Origin: Ypsolopha sequella
Taxonomy: Eukaryota > Arthropoda > Insecta > Lepidoptera > Ypsolophidae
Reading direction: 5' to 3'
Assembly (NCBI GenBank): GCA_934047225.1
Contig: OW204012.1
Location: forward strand, 12,958,001 to 13,022,000
Length of the DNA stretch: 64,000 bases
This document shows, piece after piece, positions 25,601 through 31,600 of this stretch (position 1 is the stretch's first letter; every line of letters begins with the position of its first letter). A model generated the notes under the pieces. It saw only the letters and a program-made list of their open reading frames with translations. It ran no database searches and was not told where the DNA came from. A program made the position numbers and the translations under genes.

Positions 25601-28600
25601 AAATAACGTTCATATCAGCGCGCAATGCATAGTGGCTGTTACGACGCTCGCTGCGTCCTTGAAAGGGCGAAATAGGAGAAAATTATACTTTTCACTTGGA
25701 CGTGATTGTTCGATTGAATAATCCTATGTTATGTTTATAGTTTTGATAACTATATTTATCTATTTATCAAAGCATAAATGAATTCAATCGGCCAAGCCAC
25801 TTAGGAGCAGTAGTAAATTCAAGCCAAAAAACACCATTTAGTTAGTACATTTTTTCATGTAGAAGTTTTGGTGGTATGAAATAGAAAAATGTTGCATATG
25901 TTGTCTAAGAGCTGATTATTTATAATACATTTTTTCATTATTTTTGGTTTGGCCGTAAACGAGGAGTAGGCTTTAGAAAGTACCCATTTGGCGATAGTAA
26001 GGCCCTTAAATTATTTGATGTTGGAAATCGAGAAAAAAACATATATTACTTCATACATTTTTGTCGGGTAGCTATGTAATTTTTCTATGGAGCAGCTGTT
26101 TTTTTTTTCGCGATTCTAGGGTTGGCTCCATAGCTAAAGTTGTTCGTATGGACGAGTACTATCGCCAGTTTCCGGGTTCCGCAACTTTATCTTAACATCC
26201 TGTATAAAATCAATAAAATTAATCTATTTTTGTTATCTTGAATTAATAACACTTGTACTTATAGTTTCACTTTATTTATGTTAACTCCCAACCGGTTTCG
26301 GATTTTACACCATTTTCAAGGGAAGATGTTAATTAAAATATTTCACTGACTCCATGCACTAAGGTAGGGCCACTGAGTGATGGCACTTATGACAGCTGCA
26401 TTTAGTGATGAGGTACATTTCAAATTTCGGTTAAAAATAAAAATCAAGTGTGAGTTTACTCAACATTAGACACGTCATTCAACATTCAACATAATGATAC
26501 AAAAGGAAAATGTGCCAAAACCAGTGGCGTAGCTATCGGAGGGCTATGCGGTGTAGTGCCCCGGGGCCCCCAAGAGATGTTTAAATATCTAAATCGAATA
26601 AAGTATTTTACTATCATTTATTTTCGTTTAGTTTAACTTCGTCATTGTTTTGTTTTTAATTAAATATTATTGCGTAACTTGGCGACCTCAAACACGACCT
26701 AAAAAATGAGATCCTTTTTTTAAAAAACTTCTTTGTTTCTATACGAATTCTATTGCACAATAAAGCAACATTCAAATCGAAAAATAATAACCGAAACAAG
26801 TAGTACATCACTATCAACAATGAAGTATTACATTTTTTAATCCACACTTGCTTATAAATAATTACGATACTTTGTAGGCATTTAAACGTCATAGGCGCCA
26901 TCACTCAGTGGCTTTACTGTAGCTCTGAGCAACGTAAACAATGCTAAACTCTTTCAAGTTTCACCAATCGCAAGTATAAATTTTATTTTTGTTATTTTTA
27001 CATCTCTACATTCCAAACATGAAATTGCAATTCATTTTATTTTTCTTTTTAAACTTTCTTAAAACCTTATGATCACCAAACTCCTTAGTCCCCTAAAAAC
27101 ATAGACACGTATAGTTTAAAAAAATAAACATATGATATGTAAAGGATTTTCATACGAATTTATTGGACACTTATTGAGACACTTGCTGCAGACTTAAAAT
27201 AACCCTCCAGCGGGCCTATTATGTATCTGTAGTTGCCTTCTGGACTGGGTGTCTATCATCAAAAACATAGATATACTATCGAATTCCGATTGTCTAAGGG
27301 CATGTTAGCACTTGAAGTGACGACACAGTTCGTAAATAGTTCAATACCCACTAAAAGCAATTTTGAAAGTTTAGTTTTTATCTATGTTTTTGACAATAGG
27401 CATCCTGTGCAGTTGGCAACTTTAGATACAGAATAGGGGGGCAGGATGAAATACTTACTGGCTTGTCTATAACATATTATCATACAACATATTTTCGAGA
27501 AAAATACCTTTAAAAGGCTTTTACCATTCTTATCAAAACAATTTAAATTTCTATATATTAAAGCTTTGCGATTTATCCATCGCAACCATAGACAATACAG
27601 CTCAGAAAGACATCTATTGTTCAACATCTTGCGTACAAATAATTCTGTCAACAATCGAAACGGGATACTGCAATCCTATTGGCTCTTCCAATCTTACGTA
27701 TAGCGCCACAAACTTATCTTTCGCGAAGATGAAGACTCTAACGTAATGAATGTAGAAGCCATTTTGGTCTGGCCTACCGAAACATATAATTTTGGAGTGG
27801 CGAATTGTATCTGCTGGTTCAGTCAGATGTGTTGACAGAAATCGGTCGCCTGTTATGAGGAATACAGTCTGTATGATGTATAATACAGTCGGTAGTCTGT
27901 AGGCTGTATTCGTCTATGATCGTAACATTATATCATTGCAGTATAGAAATACAGAAAAAAAGTAAACGTGGATTCGAAAACGAGATCTCTCGCTTAAGGG
28001 GGTATATCGTCAAAATCGACACTTTTTGAAGTTATTTTTTTGCCGTTCAAAAGAAGTCGCAAGTTAAATAAATTTTTATAACAGTTTTGGGAACTCTTTC
28101 CAGATTTTGAACTATCAGAAACGCGATTGGAGGATTTTCACTCGATAGAAATTATTATTGAAATGAGGTCTAAATTTAGACTTTTTTTGATATCCTGACA
28201 AATTGGAATAGCATACAGACTTCAAAAATATTTATTTAGATGGATTTTAACAATACCTAAATTAATGGTCATGGAAATTTTCATAGCTTATTTAGTTAAT
28301 TTTGTATTAATTTAAAACTCACTTTTTGTCAATTTTTTCCGATTCCGTCCCTCTCGCACTTCGGGCCTTTCCGCCTGGAGTAACGGGGACCTTTGCACGG
28401 ACGATATAATTATCATCTTAAGGTTAAACGTCAGTAGCTTAGCGCAAAGTGCATAACTTAACTTTGTTTTTCTTGTTTAGAAATTTAAAATTGAAGTGCA
28501 TTTTCGTATTGGCAGTTGACGCCAAAAGTTTGTGGTTTATAAGTGATGCTCGCAATAAACTTTATATTATTATTATAAAGCAAGAGTTTGAAATTGTATA

Positions 28601-31600
28601 CAAAATTAGTCATGATCTTCTCAAAACCAACTTAAAATGCTGTTTTAATTTTGTTTCGACAAGATCATGATATGATTAATTGTGCATTAAATTTCAAACT
28701 CATTCTTTATAAACCTCACTAATACTGAACTATTGGCGTCAATTGCCACATACCAAAATTTTTAAAATGTTTAACTTTTAAACAACAAAAACAATGTTAA
28801 GTTATGCAGTTTGTGCTAAGCGACTGACGTTTAACCTTAACGTGCAATTGCTGTACCAACCAACTGATAAGTGTATCTTTTCTTTCAGCTGAATGGTGAC
28901 GTAATCGCCCCTAGCGGGGGTTCCGTAGCAGAATTAGAAGATGCGGTGACCAAACAGGTAAACTAAAAAAAAAAAACAGCGTGTTGCGTCAGGGACAGAA
29001 ACGTAAAATATTTAAGTGGATACTTGTTAAGCTGCCTCTTTACTAAATCACAGAGGGAGTAATCAGTGGCGGCCATAGATATCATAATAATATTATGTCA
29101 GTGATGGTAGAGCTGATGTCGGGCTCGACTGTGGAGGTACCACCATCTTACTTGGAGACCCCCTCGAAGTAATTCGGGGGAGAGTAAGAGGACAGCTCAC
29201 AGGCAAAAAACCAGGAGGCCCATCATGCCTGGGACCGATGGATGGCGGTATATCCATCCCTACTAGCCGGGCCTTATGATGACGGGCAGCGGCGTCACTG
29301 GTGCGAGGATTCCGGCACCGTGCTCACCAACCCGCCTGCTCAGCGTGTGTGAGTATGGGCAATTCTTCCAGGATGACCGCCGGGAGTGGCAAAGTCCTGG
29401 AAAGGCTTATGTCCAGCAGTGGACGAACTAGGCTGATGGATGGTATGGATGATGGCAGCGCATTTGCTTACCAGGTCATTTAATTTTTTTTATTCGTTTA
29501 TAGAACGATTGGAAATTTCTTAGCTAACACTAGATTTTCGCTATACCTTGGATTTATTTTTCAGGGAGAGAAAGTCCGTCAAATCAAATCGTCCACAAAA
29601 GACAAGTCGGTCTGGCAACCAGAAGTCAACATTCTATTGGATCTCAAGAAAAGACTAGAAGTCGCCAAGCAAACAAGTACTTCGCCTCAAGTGAATTGTG
29701 GCGCCGATACGGTGACCAGTTTAGAAGCCGCTGTTACCAAACAGGTAGGTTTTATCTTTCTATCAATCTGTAACCAAAATGGTAAAATAGTAGATTATGC
29801 ACTAAGGGAATAAAGCAGTGTCTTACGTCACGGGCGGCATATTGAACCCTGAGCGTAACGAGGGACTCTAGAGTTAACTCCTGAGCGTAGCGAGGGAGTT
29901 ATATAGAGTCCTGAGTAAAACGAGGGGTTCAAGCTGCCCAAGACAAAGACAGGCTTTATTCCAGAGGAGCATACTCTACTTTTCACACCTTCTGTGAGAC
30001 AATAAAAAGCTCGACATTTTTTATCAACATTAATAATTCAATAAAATTCACTGACAATCACAGCACCAAACACCGTCTTTTGTTTCACATTCTTTGTAAA
30101 CGCTTGTTTTCTTTTTGTTGAATTCTGCTTATGGTGGCCAGCCCCCCTATTGTGTATCTTTAGTTGCCAACTGCACGAGGTGCCTATCATCAAAAACATA
30201 GCTAAAAACTGAAATTTCAAAATTGCCTTTAGTGGTTATTGAACTATTAACAATCTGTGTCGTCACTTCAAGTGCGAAAATATCCTTAGGACATCGGAAT
30301 TCGATAGTATATCTATGTTTTTGATGATAGACACCTCGTCCAGAAGGCAACTAGAGATACACAATAGGCCCGCAGTTCGATTTTCGAACAAACCTCTACA
30401 ATCCCATATGGGCATTTGTTTTCCACGAGTTTCCACACGAATTTGACGTTCCAAATTTAAATCACTTTCGATTTTCATATAACTTTATATCCCTTGAGAT
30501 ATAATGCGTTACTTTACGTTGAGGTTGCATGATATGTAATTGGACATTGTCGAGCAGGTGGTGTGAAAAATCATATACACATGATCCTGCTTAGTTTTTT
30601 GCCCTTCTAAGGCAAGACTAATCGAAGTTGCGGAGTTAGGCATGTATGTATGTGTATGTTACGGCTAATGTTATGATTGATGATAAACTTAACATGAGCC
30701 GGCTAATCTTAAATTGAGGTTTGAACATAGCTAATGTTCGATATCATAAATATTTCATCCTAAGCGATGGATGTCGCTACGAAAACACATAATCTTAGTT
30801 CGATATCATGTTCATTTTCGTATATTATAAATTTTTAGTCGCTTATGTATTATAAATATACAATAAGTTATGTACAAACTGCCAAAATGACTATAGTCTG
30901 CTGGTATTTGGGTAGGTGTAATGACCATTGACGATGATTTTCAACAATATGCCAAAAATAGATGCGATGACAAGCTAAGCAAGGAGGAGCATGTTAGGTT
31001 GCTTGCAATCATAAATCTGCTAGCCGAGCGAAGCGGAGCGGAGCGAGGTGACTCCTGTAGTTCTTAACAAAAAGATAATTTGGTGAGGGGGAGTGTAATT
31101 CCCTCTCAATTTTCTTGCTAGATATTACCGAACTATCTGTTAAGAACTACAAGGGTCGCTTCGCAACGCTGCGTCTCGCTCGGCTCCCGAATGTAAGCAA
31201 CCTAACACGCCCCTGCTCGCTTCGCTCGTCGACGCGTATATTTTTAACTTTTTATTTATCATTATTATTATTTCATCTTTCCGTTTACATTTTAGCTGTT
31301 AATTAGCGGTTGTTATCAAGTTTAGCCGGTTAAAGATTAAATAAGCTAACATTAAGCTAGTGCTCAAATCTAAACTTAAGATAAGCCGGCTAATCTTAAC
31401 TAATTAATCTCATTAAACCTAACATTAGCCGTAAAATATACTACATTAGATATACCTTTAATTAAATTATATTTTCTTTTGTTCTATTTTCCCGTTTTAA
31501 ATTAATTTAGTTTAACTGTTACATTAAAATTGATATTTTATTTTTTGTTTAATTAAAACATTAAGTATATAAAAAGTATTTTCGAAATATATTTCGGCCC